Positions 47,346 to 56,082 of a DNA stretch of 64,000 nucleotides are shown here, in pieces. The number at the start of each line of letters is the position of its first letter. The first letter of the stretch is position 1. The notes under the pieces were generated by a model that was given only the letters and a program-made list of their open reading frames with translations, was not told the DNA's origin and ran no database searches. Origin of the DNA: Saprospiraceae bacterium (GTDB taxonomy: Bacteria > Bacteroidota > Bacteroidia > Chitinophagales > Saprospiraceae); assembly GCA_016715245.1 (NCBI GenBank), contig JADKAS010000033.1:205389-269388 (forward strand), in the 5' to 3' direction. Position numbers and translations under genes: made by a program.

Positions 47346-48478
47346 ATGCCGTCATTATATATCTGATTTTTATTGACATGGATCATGGCTGTAAGGTAAA
47401 ATGATGTATTGTTACTGGTATCTTCAATATATGCACAATCAATGAGATACCCGTACGCCATTCCTGTCTTGTTGTATATTTTTACATGGTCAGGAATGGG
47501 TTCACTACAATCCCCGAAAATAAAAAATTTAACATAATTATCGTGCAAACTGGTATCCTGAGCGTAGTATCTATCATCTCTGGGCTTTTTTTGCATGGTT
47601 TCTTTGAGAAAGATATAGTCCTCTGGCAATACATCAAATTGTTCCTGTTTAGAAAACCATTCAGGATGTATAACACGAGCAAGGGAATTTTGCATATCGA
47701 CGAGATTGTAATAATTTTTTTTACTGAAATCAAAGGGAGTTTTTACCAGATTGTTTTCCTGATCGATATAACCCCTTCCCTTCACCGAATTTGTTGCATG
47801 ATGGACAAAATTTTCCACACCAAAACGCTCCGGTAAAGTATATACTATTTTACCCTCTTCACTAAATGAGATGGGATTACTCCGTCTGTTATCATCAAAA
47901 TCAAACTCCGGAACTCCAAGTCTGTGATTGATAACTGATGAAGTAAATATGTTTTTATATTTTAATATTTTATTGATACTATCCTGGCCAAGAAATTCAT
48001 ACAACCGGTTGTAAGCATCATTATCAGATACTAAAAATATTTTTTCTATATATCTTTTAATATTTGGAGAACCATTTGCAACCGTTTCTTCAGATGTTTT
48101 TTCGGTTTGCGGAGTGGTGCCGGATCCGTGATGCATGGTTGTTTCCGGAGTTATTGGAAATCCTTGTTTCTGAAGTTTCCGAACTTTTTCAAGAGCAAGA
48201 AAAGCAACGGGCATTTTAACTGTACTTGCCGGATAAAAATATGTGCTTGTGTCGGTTTTAAAAAATGAAGTTTCTGTTTTTCCTGTTTTAGTATCCACTC
48301 TGGTATACATGATTTGAACTTCATATTCAGGATTAAAAACAATCTCAGATAACCGAGAATTGTTTTTTAATTGTTTTCTAAGAATTTGATCTGGTGAGTA
48401 ACATGACGGCAGTAGAAAAATACAAATACTTTGAATACAAAGCAACTTATAATATTTTCGGATTAAGATCATACTCAA
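47261..48478 (-). CDS. Lipoprotein with class A beta-lactamase-like serine hydrolase domain
   Basis: A 405-residue protein with lipobox LLPSC (Cys26). The nucleophile motif S-x-x-K is STVK (Ser85, Lys88), followed by PVAFLALEKVRKL. An S-D-N motif is present (FLVSDNDAYNRLYEF, near residue 156). The third element K-T-G is in IYNKTGMAYG. Together these define the beta-lactamase/transpeptidase-like fold. There is no class A omega-loop ExxLN that I can place with confidence, so beta-lactam hydrolysis should not be assumed; peptidase or esterase action is as likely. An N-terminal extension of about 45 residues and a central insertion (RVIHPEWFSKQEQFD) make it longer than typical class A enzymes. 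Convergent with the T9SS cargo gene, sharing a terminator. Confidence 0.85.
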   Translation of the reverse strand: MSMILIRKYYKLLCIQSICIFLLPSCYSPDQILRKQLKNNSRLSEIVFNPEYEVQIMYTRVDTKTGKTETSFFKTDTSTYFYPASTVKMPVAFLALEKVRKLQKQGFPITPETTMHHGSGTTPQTEKTSEETVANGSPNIKRYIEKIFLVSDNDAYNRLYEFLGQDSINKILKYKNIFTSSVINHRLGVPEFDFDDNRRSNPISFSEEGKIVYTLPERFGVENFVHHATNSVKGRGYIDQENNLVKTPFDFSKKNYYNLVDMQNSLARVIHPEWFSKQEQFDVLPEDYIFLKETMQKKPRDDRYYAQDTSLHDNYVKFFIFGDCSEPIPDHVKIYNKTGMAYGYLIDCAYIEDTSNNTSFYLTAMIHVNKNQIYNDGIYEYKTIGIPFLAELGRTMYLYTKKKSR

Positions 48479-48754
48479 ATTTATATTTCAAAAGTAATGC
48501 ATGAATGTAACAGAAAAAAAATATAGCCTGAAAATTTTTGAATGGTTGGGGAAATATTCCATATTCTGGTATAAATATTTTACAAAAAAAAAACCGTAAA
48601 TTTTTATAATCAAAATATTAAATCTCAGTAATTTAGTTAATGTAAAAAGAAAAATTCAATATCAGCCAAAAAAAATTAATTTCAACTTGAATAAAAGTAT
48701 TTCTTTTAAAAACAAAAAGACATAAAAAGAATTTAATACCAATACAATACAAAC

Positions 48755-51022
48755 ATGTTCTTCAAATATAAAATCCCTGTTCTTATCCTTTTTATGCTTT
48801 TTACTGCATTATGCGGATATTATGTGACACAATTAAAGTTTTCATTTTCTTTTGACCAGTTTTTTCCGAAAGGAGATCCGGATTACAAATATTATCAGGA
48901 ATTTATTAAAGATTTTGAAACGGATGACAATTTTTTACTGATTGGACTTCCCAACAAACCATCGGTATTTGATTCCGTATTTCTAAAAAAAGTAAGTATT
49001 GCCACCACAGATATACAGAATATTAAACACGTTCAGCAAGTAAGATCTCTGACGAATCTGGACTACCCTGTCAAAACACCTTTTGGATTTATGACAATTC
49101 CGGCATTACATGTAGACCAGCCGGAACTTTATGAAGAAGATAAAAATATTATATATGACGACAAGAGGCTGGTTCACAATCTTATTAATGATAGCGGAGA
49201 TGCGCTTACTATAACAATAAAAACTACGGACAATCTGGGCATGGAAGATTCAAAAAATCTTATCAACAGCATAGATTCGTTATTATCAGTCGATGGGATT
49301 AATAATCGCCATTACCTTGGAAGATCCTTTTTTCAAAGAGAACTGGTCGATTTTCAGACAAATGAAATAAGAAGGAGTACCATCATTTCCGGGATATTAA
49401 TCACTTTGTTTTTATTCTTTTTATTCAGAAATCCCCTATCTGTTTTAATCACCCTATCTACGTTAGGAATTGGGCTTTTGGTGTTTATGGGTGTTTTGAG
49501 TATGTTGGGAAAGGAGTTGACAGCATTATCTGCTTTATTCCCTGTATTAATGTTAATTGTAGGCAGTTCGGATGTGATACACATTTACACAAAATTTTCT
49601 GATGAGCTCAAAACAAATTCGGATAAATATCAAGCGATGTGGATCACCATCAGACAAATTGGTGTGGCTACATTAATAACGTCATTGACAACGGCTTTCG
49701 GTTTTGCTTCCTTATACACATCAAAACTTGAAAGTATACAGGAGTTTGGGATACAGTGTGCCTTAGGCGTTGTCATTGCTTATCTGGTGGTGATATTTTA
49801 TATGGTCCCTTTATTGTTATTGTTTTCAAAAGAGAAGCTTCTTCCCAAGGGAAAAAGCGGGGATTTTTGGGACAAGATTTTGGAGCATATTTATAAAACG
49901 ACATATCAATATCCTACCAGGATAATGTCGATTTTTATTATTTTTACTATAGTCATGCTGACAGGAATGACCATGATCAAAACAAACTACAGCATCATAG
50001 ACAATCTTCCCAGAAACTCTACCGTCCGCTCTGATTTTTTATATTTTGAAGAAAATTTTGGTGGCTTCAGACCATTGGAATATGCCATTACCGCTAAAAA
50101 TCCAGGAACGGATATAGAAAGTTATCAAGTATTAAAAGAGGTTAATGCCCTGGAAGAAAAATTGCTTACGTATCCTTTTGTAAAAACAGCCCTTTCCCAG
50201 GCAACCTTATACAAGAGTATATCCCGTTCATTGGGTGCCAATCAGGCAAACGCCTATCTATTCCCTAAGGATTCTACTGAATTTGAAATTTATAAAAATC
50301 TGATTAAAAAATCATCTGCCCGGGAAACCGCTGTGATGATGAGTAAAAATGGAGATAAAACCAGAATTTCGGCAAGGGTAAAAGATATTGGTGCGGACAG
50401 TGTTGCCTTTTTCAGTGCACAAGTGGATAGCTGGATAAATAAAAATATAGATACTTCACTGGTTTCGATACGAAGAACAGGTACAGGTTTGGTTTTAGAT
50501 AAAAACAGCATATATGTCAAAGACAATCTTATACAAGGACTGAGTATTAGTCTGATTCTTATTTCTTTGATAATGGGAATAATGCTCCAATCTTTTCGAA
50601 TGCTGATCATTGCTTTAATTCCGAATATTATCCCACTTTTTGTGGCTGCAGGTATCCTCGGATTTTTTAATATAGACCTTGAAGCAGGCATTTCTATTGT
50701 GTTTGCTATAATTTTTGGAATAGCCGTAGATGACACTATCCATTTTTTGGCAAAATACAATTTACTGTTAAGGGATGGCCTTGACAAAGAGACTGCCATT
50801 TATAAAACCACAAAAGAGACCGGGAAATCCATAATATTTACATCATTGGTTTTATCAGTGGGCTTTTTGGTGATGATATTTTCTCAAAATCCACCGACAT
50901 TTACCATCGGAATTTTAATATCATTAACTTTATTCAGTGCCTTGTTGTGTGATTTGTATTTACTGCCCGTTTTGTTAAGAAATTGGCATCACCCCAAAAA
51001 TGAAGAACCATCAGCAGATTAA
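48755..51022 (+). CDS. MMPL/RND family membrane transporter
   Basis: A 755-residue protein with the RND-like layout. Residues 4-28 form the first helix (YKIPVLILFMLFTALCGYYV), followed by a large extracytoplasmic loop (FFPKGDPDYKYYQEFIKDFETDDNFLL). Five or six helices at residues of about 210-350 include ALFPVLMLIVGSSDVIHIYTKF and ATLITSLTTAFGFASLYTSK, the conserved helix 4 region. A second loop and a second helix bundle follow, with AGISIVFAIIFGIAVDDTIHFLAKY carrying the D-D proton-relay signature. The size and the single copy resemble hopanoid/lipid-exporting MMPL proteins rather than tripartite drug pumps. No periplasmic adaptor or TolC-like gene is adjacent, and no promoter box was recognised in the 276-nt gap upstream. 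The substrate is unknown. Confidence 0.9.
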   Translation: MFFKYKIPVLILFMLFTALCGYYVTQLKFSFSFDQFFPKGDPDYKYYQEFIKDFETDDNFLLIGLPNKPSVFDSVFLKKVSIATTDIQNIKHVQQVRSLTNLDYPVKTPFGFMTIPALHVDQPELYEEDKNIIYDDKRLVHNLINDSGDALTITIKTTDNLGMEDSKNLINSIDSLLSVDGINNRHYLGRSFFQRELVDFQTNEIRRSTIISGILITLFLFFLFRNPLSVLITLSTLGIGLLVFMGVLSMLGKELTALSALFPVLMLIVGSSDVIHIYTKFSDELKTNSDKYQAMWITIRQIGVATLITSLTTAFGFASLYTSKLESIQEFGIQCALGVVIAYLVVIFYMVPLLLLFSKEKLLPKGKSGDFWDKILEHIYKTTYQYPTRIMSIFIIFTIVMLTGMTMIKTNYSIIDNLPRNSTVRSDFLYFEENFGGFRPLEYAITAKNPGTDIESYQVLKEVNALEEKLLTYPFVKTALSQATLYKSISRSLGANQANAYLFPKDSTEFEIYKNLIKKSSARETAVMMSKNGDKTRISARVKDIGADSVAFFSAQVDSWINKNIDTSLVSIRRTGTGLVLDKNSIYVKDNLIQGLSISLILISLIMGIMLQSFRMLIIALIPNIIPLFVAAGILGFFNIDLEAGISIVFAIIFGIAVDDTIHFLAKYNLLLRDGLDKETAIYKTTKETGKSIIFTSLVLSVGFLVMIFSQNPPTFTIGILISLTLFSALLCDLYLLPVLLRNWHHPKNEEPSAD

Positions 51023-51126
51023 AAACCTTTGAAAGTTGATAGGTGGAATGAATTTACTAACACCTTGCACGAAGACTATATTTTGTTTGCAAAACTAAAT
51101 TATTTTATCTTTTGAAAGTCGCGTAT

Positions 51127-51528
51127 ATGAATAATGAGACACCATCCATGGCAGCCATGTTGAAGCAGCAGGAACATTTAAACAAAATACAACATGAAAT
51201 ATGTGAAAATTTCAACCAACTACTTGAAAGCCTGAAGACAAAGGTCGACAATCAGGATATTGTTGTGGAAAACCAAAGCCGCATTATCAGCAATCAGGAT
51301 ATCATTGTCAATAATCAGCTGAACATCATCAAGAACCAGAAACAGATTGTTCAGAATCAGGTGACCCTCGCCGTCATCTTAAAAACCCAGGTTAAGGTAC
51401 TTGCCTCTTTGGAACAATTAAAGGAAAATCCTACTTCGGATGCTGACATACAAAAAGAAGTTTCTGCACTTTTCCTCCAATCCAAAGAAGAATTCGAAAA
51501 GGGGTTGCTCGATTTACAAAACATCTGA
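51127..51528 (+). CDS. Soluble coiled-coil protein with Asn-Gln heptads
   Basis: A 133-residue protein with no signal or membrane segment. Residues of about 40-90 form a regular seven-residue array with N-Q at fixed positions (DNQDIVV, ENQSRII, SNQDIIV, NNQLNII, KNQKQIV, QNQVTLA). This gives a parallel coiled coil with polar core positions; an acidic C-terminal helix (EEFEKGLLDLQNI) follows. The ATG at 51127 was chosen over a TTG five codons upstream. I do not recognise a family name. Its stop lies 6 nt from the stop of a convergent XRE regulator gene. A scaffold or regulator-binding role is possible but unproven. Confidence 0.6.
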   Translation: MNNETPSMAAMLKQQEHLNKIQHEICENFNQLLESLKTKVDNQDIVVENQSRIISNQDIIVNNQLNIIKNQKQIVQNQVTLAVILKTQVKVLASLEQLKENPTSDADIQKEVSALFLQSKEEFEKGLLDLQNI

Positions 51529-51534
51529 AAGTTT

Positions 51535-51996
51535 TCACTTCGACCTTACTCCGGTTTTTTCTTCCAGTAATTTAATGTTGATTCGCAGAGTTTTATTTTC
51601 AGACTCCTTACTTTGCAGCAATTGCTGCAGCATCTGAAACCGCAATGTGGCACTTTCCAACCTTTGGTGTAATAATTTCAAATGAAACTGATATTTTTCC
51701 TGATCCAGATTTTCGAAAGAACTTTCTGACTCTTTATGCATATTTTTTTCAGCATTACCACCGTTTTTTGTTATAGGTCCGGTAATATCATTTTTCAGAA
51801 TATCATCGATAGAAACCGAAAAAAAAGAACTGAATATCCTGAGTATCTCAAGTCCGGGTGTTGATTTATTGTTTTCATAATCCGACAAAGCACTTTTACT
51901 GATACCGGTCTGTTTCGCCATTTCCACCAATGTCAATTTTTGTCTTTTCCGAAGAAATTTTATGTTGTGCCCGAAAAATTGATTTTCCCTTTTCAT
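51535..51996 (-). CDS. XRE-family helix-turn-helix regulator with C-terminal coiled coil
   Basis: A 153-residue protein. The N-terminal HTH_3 domain is clear: FGHNIKFLRKRQKLTLVEMAKQTGISKSALSDYENNKSTPG (residues of about 7-47, given in family terms as LTLVEMAKQTGISKSALSDY), then LEILRIFSSFFSVSIDDILK. The C-terminal 65 residues are helical and Gln/Leu-rich (KYQFHLKLLHQRLESATLRF, MLQQLLQSKESENKTL), probably an oligomerisation coiled coil. The start at 51996 (MKRENQFF) is preferred; a longer reading adds 29 residues unlike the family. A TATATTTG box lies 35 nt upstream and a perfect palindrome about 120 nt upstream, so autoregulation is plausible. Confidence 0.85.
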   Translation of the reverse strand: MKRENQFFGHNIKFLRKRQKLTLVEMAKQTGISKSALSDYENNKSTPGLEILRIFSSFFSVSIDDILKNDITGPITKNGGNAEKNMHKESESSFENLDQEKYQFHLKLLHQRLESATLRFQMLQQLLQSKESENKTLRINIKLLEEKTGVRSK

Positions 51997-52031
51997 ATGA
52001 TTTTTTATAATGCTCTTACTGACTTTCGAAA

Positions 52032-52039
52032 CAAATATA
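52032..52039 (-). promoter_or_regulatory. -7 promoter box (TATATTTG) for the XRE gene
   Basis: Minus-strand TAnnTTTG match 35 nt before the XRE start at 51996. Confidence 0.4.
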
Positions 52040-52114
52040 TAAAAATATTCAGAACATGTTTGCATTTGAGACAATTCACCCAAATATCCAGTACATTTTT
52101 ACGCAAAATGACAC

Positions 52115-52146
52115 ATATATAATTCCGAAATATCGGAATTATATAT
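52115..52146. promoter_or_regulatory. Perfect 14-bp inverted repeat, candidate operator
   Basis: ATATATAATTCCGA and its exact reverse complement are separated by 4 nt (AATA). The site lies between the XRE gene and the divergent haloperoxidase-like gene and has no T run typical of a terminator. The core TTCCGA/TCGGAA is the likely contact sequence. It is a candidate binding site for the XRE protein. Confidence 0.55.
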
Positions 52147-52465
52147 CAAAAAGAAAGATAATATACAAAATAAGGTTGTTTTTGTTGAAATTTTTAAAAA
52201 TTATATTCCATTTATTTGGAATTTACTTTTCCATTGTATTATCTTTGAATTCATTTTCGCATTTTACATCAAGTCGCAGAAGCTTACACCGTCAACTCTA
52301 CAAAGTTTTTTTTTAGGTATACATTTTTTTTGATCAAATGATATCGATTTTTTTTTATTTATCGTATCATAATAATCATAAATACTGAAATACCTTTGTC
52401 GTCAAAGACTTACCGTAGAATTTGTTTTGTATCAGGTTATTTGTTTACATGTTAAAAAATCAGAA
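52147..52465. other. Intergenic region upstream of the haloperoxidase-like gene
   Basis: AT-rich, with poly-T runs and a TACCTTTG box at 52391-52398. No small ORF or RNA gene was recognised. Confidence 0.4.
52391..52398 (+). promoter_or_regulatory. -7 promoter box (TACCTTTG)
   Basis: A consensus -7 box 67 nt before the ATG at 52466. No -33 TTTG at the expected distance. Confidence 0.5.
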
Positions 52466-53839
52466 ATGTTATTTAAACCACAACCCCTCCTACCAAAATT
52501 TTCTTTTTTACTTTTACTGACTTTTTTGCTTTTATGGATGCCATCCTGTCAGAAAGACGAATTTGCCGAACTATCTGAAACAGAGGATTACGACCCCGAC
52601 TTTTTGTACAAATATTACGACCATCTTTGCTTCACGATAAAAACTACCCAGGGATTTTTTCCTCCTCAGGCAGCGCGAGCCTATGGATATATTGGTTTGG
52701 CCCAATATGAAGCTGTTGTTCATGGTATTAAAAATGCCCAAAGTCTTCAGAACCAGTTAAATGGGTTTTCAACTTACAAACTGCCTGTCCCTGAATCAGG
52801 CAAAGAATACAACTGGGCTTTGGCTTCTAATGCAGCCACGGCAAAAATTTTCAAATTTATGTTTGAAAAAAGAATTTCTGCCAATAATGCAAGAGTCTTA
52901 GATAGTCTAGAAGCACAAAACCAAATTAACTTGATGGGAGGTGTTCCTTCCGACGTCATAGATCGTTCCGTTGCCTTCGGTCAGAAAATTGCCGAAGTAG
53001 TATTCGAATATTCAAAAACAGACGGTGGACATGAAGTTTATCTGGACCCGTTTCAGCTTCCTTTCACCTTACCTACGGATGATTATTGCTGGGCTCCAAC
53101 AGGTGCTGCCCTGCAGCCGTTGAGTCCAAGATGGGGTTCAAACCGACCTTTCCTTTCTATCAATGTAACCCAAACACAGGTGGTTGCTCATACGCCTTTT
53201 TCTGTGACTCCGGGCACCCCGTTTTTTAATGAAGCCATGGAGGTTTATGGTACCGTAACCAACAACACACCCGAACAAATTGAAATCGCCAAATATTGGG
53301 CTGACGATCCGTTTATGACATGTACACCTGCCGGACATACTTTTAATATTCTCACTCAGGTCATGCGTGAAGAACGGATCTCCCTTGCCAAAGCCGCTAT
53401 GTCTTATGCCCGTATGTGTATCGCAGAAAATGATGCCTTTATCGCCTGCTGGAAAGGCAAATACGACTACTTCCTTATACGTCCAGTGACTTACATTAAA
53501 AGATACATCGACCCTAATTTTAATACCGTTATCGGCACACCACCTTTCCCTGCGTATACTTCAGGACATTCCTGCGAAATAGGCGCAGGTTCCCGCATTC
53601 TGACTGATTTGTTTACCGATGGCAGCGGCAACTATTTGTTTACAGACTACAGCCAGTTGCAGTTCGGTTTTAAGGCTAGAAATTTTTCCAATTTTAATGA
53701 TATGGCTGAAGAATGTGCCAATAGCAGGTTGTATGGCGGCATTCACTTTCCTATGGACAACAGCAAAGGTCTTCAGGTAGGAAAAGCAATTGGCGACAAT
53801 GTCAATAAAAGTATTTTGTGGCCGCGTTTTGTCAGGTAA
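52466..53839 (+). CDS. Vanadium haloperoxidase / PAP2-superfamily lipoprotein
   Basis: A 457-residue protein with a lipobox (WMPSC). The three motifs of the vanadate/phosphate pocket are intact and in order: WKGKYDYFLIRPVTYI (K-x6-R-P), PPFPAYTSGHSCEIGAG (S-G-H, catalytic His) and NSRLYGGIHFPMDNSKGLQVG (S-R-x5-H-x3-D). The upstream region is helical (YIGLAQYEAVVHGI, AAKIFKFMFEK), as in bacterial vanadium haloperoxidase relatives. Members either hydrolyse phosphate esters or, with vanadate, oxidise halides; sequence does not decide which. The ATG at 52466 was chosen because it begins the signal peptide; earlier in-frame starts add nothing. A second small lipoprotein gene begins 22 nt downstream. 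Confidence 0.88.
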   Translation: MLFKPQPLLPKFSFLLLLTFLLLWMPSCQKDEFAELSETEDYDPDFLYKYYDHLCFTIKTTQGFFPPQAARAYGYIGLAQYEAVVHGIKNAQSLQNQLNGFSTYKLPVPESGKEYNWALASNAATAKIFKFMFEKRISANNARVLDSLEAQNQINLMGGVPSDVIDRSVAFGQKIAEVVFEYSKTDGGHEVYLDPFQLPFTLPTDDYCWAPTGAALQPLSPRWGSNRPFLSINVTQTQVVAHTPFSVTPGTPFFNEAMEVYGTVTNNTPEQIEIAKYWADDPFMTCTPAGHTFNILTQVMREERISLAKAAMSYARMCIAENDAFIACWKGKYDYFLIRPVTYIKRYIDPNFNTVIGTPPFPAYTSGHSCEIGAGSRILTDLFTDGSGNYLFTDYSQLQFGFKARNFSNFNDMAEECANSRLYGGIHFPMDNSKGLQVGKAIGDNVNKSILWPRFVR

Positions 53840-53861
53840 TTACTTTGAAAATACTTTAGTT

Positions 53862-54233
53862 TTGAAGTATCATCTTTTACATGTTGCGGTTTTCAGTATC
53901 GTTTATTTCCTTCTCTCTTGTGGTTCAGACCAATTGGAGAAGGAAATAGCAAACTTTGCCAGAATTCAATGTCAAACCATACAGCTAAAAAACAAAAGAT
54001 TTGCCTTGGCCGATAGCATCAGAATGCTTGAAAATGATACAGTAACCAATAAAACAAATCTCCAAATCTTAAGAATCAAAGCCGATGAACTCAAAAAAGT
54101 GAGCCTGGTCGCTGCCGATTCCCTCAAACAGAAGATGGATATATTATTCCAAACAAAACTAACCACTCAAGAGAAAAAACAAAACTTCCTGAAAGCAGTG
54201 GATGTTTATCTGCAAAAATGGTCATGTGAGTAA
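53862..54233 (+). CDS. Small helical lipoprotein of unknown function
   Basis: About 123 residues from a TTG start at 53862 (no ATG is suitably placed). The signal VAVFSIVYFLLSC ends in a lipobox-like LLSC. The mature part is one long charged helix pair (LEKEIANFARIQCQTIQL, SIRMLENDTVTNKTNLQILR, ADSLKQKMDILF) ending in VYLQKWSCE with a second Cys. It begins 22 nt after the haloperoxidase-like gene, so the two are probably co-transcribed. A longer reading that starts inside the upstream gene was discarded. No family recognised. Confidence 0.5.
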   Translation: MKYHLLHVAVFSIVYFLLSCGSDQLEKEIANFARIQCQTIQLKNKRFALADSIRMLENDTVTNKTNLQILRIKADELKKVSLVAADSLKQKMDILFQTKLTTQEKKQNFLKAVDVYLQKWSCE

Positions 54234-54807
54234 GTGTCAAAAACGAATAAAGGAAAGTTAAATTGATGTATGTCTCCTAATGAAATGTTTGTACATAATT
54301 TATTAATTTTGATGTTTAAAAATTTGTTGAATATTAAGTCGACCCAACCCTTTCTAATGGGTTTTACCCGAATTTCTTTTAGATTCAAGAATTAATAAAG
54401 TAAAAAGAGGATTAACGCTAAGTATAGGTTACTTAAGGTTTGAATAAATTGCCTCTCTTGACCTCAAATTTTCGACAAAATCAAATATTTTGAGTCCCTT
54501 TGGGCCCCTTTGTTATACATAATAATAAGTTTAATAGAAGTTATTATCTACCGTGCAAATCTAAAGGGCTCGGTTGAAAAAATCAGCTATACATCAGATT
54601 CAAGATGCTGATAAAGAAAATGTTTTTTAACACCTCGATTTGGTTGCAAAGAAAAAAATGACGAATGGACGACTTATAAAAAACTATGTGAATAAAAGAT
54701 TCAGAGGAAGGATTAATTTTGATTTTCTAATAATAACCTGACACATAATTTAAAGAAATTAGAATGTAACTAATTGATTTATAACTTTATATGTATTTTA
54801 ACAGGTC
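54234..54807. other. 574-base intergenic region without a supported gene
   Basis: No ORF above about 60 codons carries a start, signal peptide or recognisable motif. There are no clear hairpins with T runs and no tandem repeats. Its G+C looks like the surrounding intergenic DNA. Confidence 0.5.
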
Positions 54808-55308
54808 CTACTTAGTCAATAATCCTTTGAGTAAAGATTCAAGTCTTATAAGTATTTTTTTATCTTTTATAATGGGCAATACTACTGAACTGTAATTTTG
54901 CATATCATCTTCAGATAACCCATTTTTAATTTCCTCTTGTATTTCACTTCTACTTCCATATTTAAAAATAAATAGAGGTTTGAATCCTTTTGATGTAAAT
55001 GAAAGCAATTCAGTAGAATGTTCTCCCACTTGTATTGTTTTGTATTCAACGTTTTCGATGTCTTTAACATTCAGAAAATAATGGTATTCGGTATAAATTT
55101 TAGTCGTAGGGTTACCTCGGTAGTTGTAAACGTACAAGGTGTCGTTTTGAAGGGAAACCTGAACACCCTCTTCATATAACTCTCCCTCATATTTTGTAGT
55201 GGACTTCAATTTGTCTGAAATGTTTTTTAATTCTACATTTGGGTCTGACGTTTGACCAATTCCCAATGTGGCAATAAAGAAAGTGAATAAAAAAACAAGA
55301 TTTTTCAT
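54808..55308 (-). CDS. Secreted protein of unknown function
   Basis: A 166-residue protein. The start at 55308 gives a signal peptide (MKNLVFLFTFFIATLGIGQ); an in-frame ATG seven codons upstream is less suitable. The mature part contains strands typical of a small beta domain (GVQVSLQNDTLYVYNYRG, KIYTEYHYFLNVKDIENVEYK, LLSFTSKGFKPLFIFKYG) and ends in a basic helix (IRLESLLKGLLTK). I do not recognise a family. It is isolated, facing the second ECF module divergently. Confidence 0.55.
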   Translation of the reverse strand: MKNLVFLFTFFIATLGIGQTSDPNVELKNISDKLKSTTKYEGELYEEGVQVSLQNDTLYVYNYRGNPTTKIYTEYHYFLNVKDIENVEYKTIQVGEHSTELLSFTSKGFKPLFIFKYGSRSEIQEEIKNGLSEDDMQNYSSVVLPIIKDKKILIRLESLLKGLLTK

Positions 55309-55521
55309 ATGGCCATGTTTAGCTTTCAAAGTTACACCAATCCCCGTAATAAGGTTGAAAAAATAAAAATTTTATAAAAAAATATTTTCTTACTGTTATT
55401 TGAATATCAGTAAATTAGAATATATTATCTTTCCTTTTCTTAAAAAAAATGAATTATTTTATTTTTTAGTACAACCGTTTTACAGAACACATCGTCTTAT
55501 TATCAACAAGACAAAACAATC

Positions 55522-56082
55522 GTGAAAATCGTCAGGTTACATACAAATTTAGATGAAGTCATAAACAAAGCCATAGATCAGGACAGATCTGCTCAAAAAT
55601 ATTTGTATGAAAAATATTCACCTAAATTATTGAGTCTTTGCAGGCAGTATGTTTCAAGTATTGAAGAAGCTGAAGATATTCTTATCGCTTCATTTATGAA
55701 AATATTAAAAAATCTGGGAAATCTCGAAAACAGAAACCAGATTGAAGCATGGATGAAACGAATAACCGTTAATGAATCCATTTCGTATCTCCGGAGTAAA
55801 AAAAATATGAAAATTGAATCCATAGAAGATAAAGACTGGTCAGAACCAGATTATCAGATGGAATCTCAATTAATAGTTTCTGACATTCAAAATATGATTG
55901 ACAAACTTCCGGAAGGCTGTAAAGTTGTTTTTAATCTTTACGCTATCGAAGGATACAAGCACAATGAAATCGGACAACTCCTCTCCATTAGTGAAGGAAC
56001 ATCAAAATCACAGTTGGCTTATGCCCGCAAATTATTACAGGAAATGATTGTACAACAAAATAAATTAGAAATCCATGGATAA
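55522..56082 (+). CDS. ECF-type RNA polymerase sigma factor (second copy type)
   Basis: A 186-residue sigma-70 family protein with regions 2 and 4. Region 2: DQDRSAQKYLYEKYSPKLLSL, EEAEDILIASFMKILKNL, QIEAWMKRITVNESISYLR. Region 4: LPEGCKVVFNLYAIEGYKHNEIGQLL, then SISEGTSKSQLAYARKLLQEM (recognition helix). The start is GTG at 55522, following an AT-rich leader. It overlaps the next gene by 8 nt and belongs to a three-gene unit with that single-span protein and a beta-barrel protein. It differs strongly from the ECF factor at 5331, so the two direct separate regulons. Confidence 0.93.
   Translation: MKIVRLHTNLDEVINKAIDQDRSAQKYLYEKYSPKLLSLCRQYVSSIEEAEDILIASFMKILKNLGNLENRNQIEAWMKRITVNESISYLRSKKNMKIESIEDKDWSEPDYQMESQLIVSDIQNMIDKLPEGCKVVFNLYAIEGYKHNEIGQLLSISEGTSKSQLAYARKLLQEMIVQQNKLEIHG

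Noticed and set aside
47261..48478. Calling the serine hydrolase a beta-lactamase resistance gene
   Set aside because: S-x-x-K, S-D-N and K-T-G are present, but I could not place the omega-loop Glu motif, and the protein is longer than class A enzymes, so resistance is not supported.
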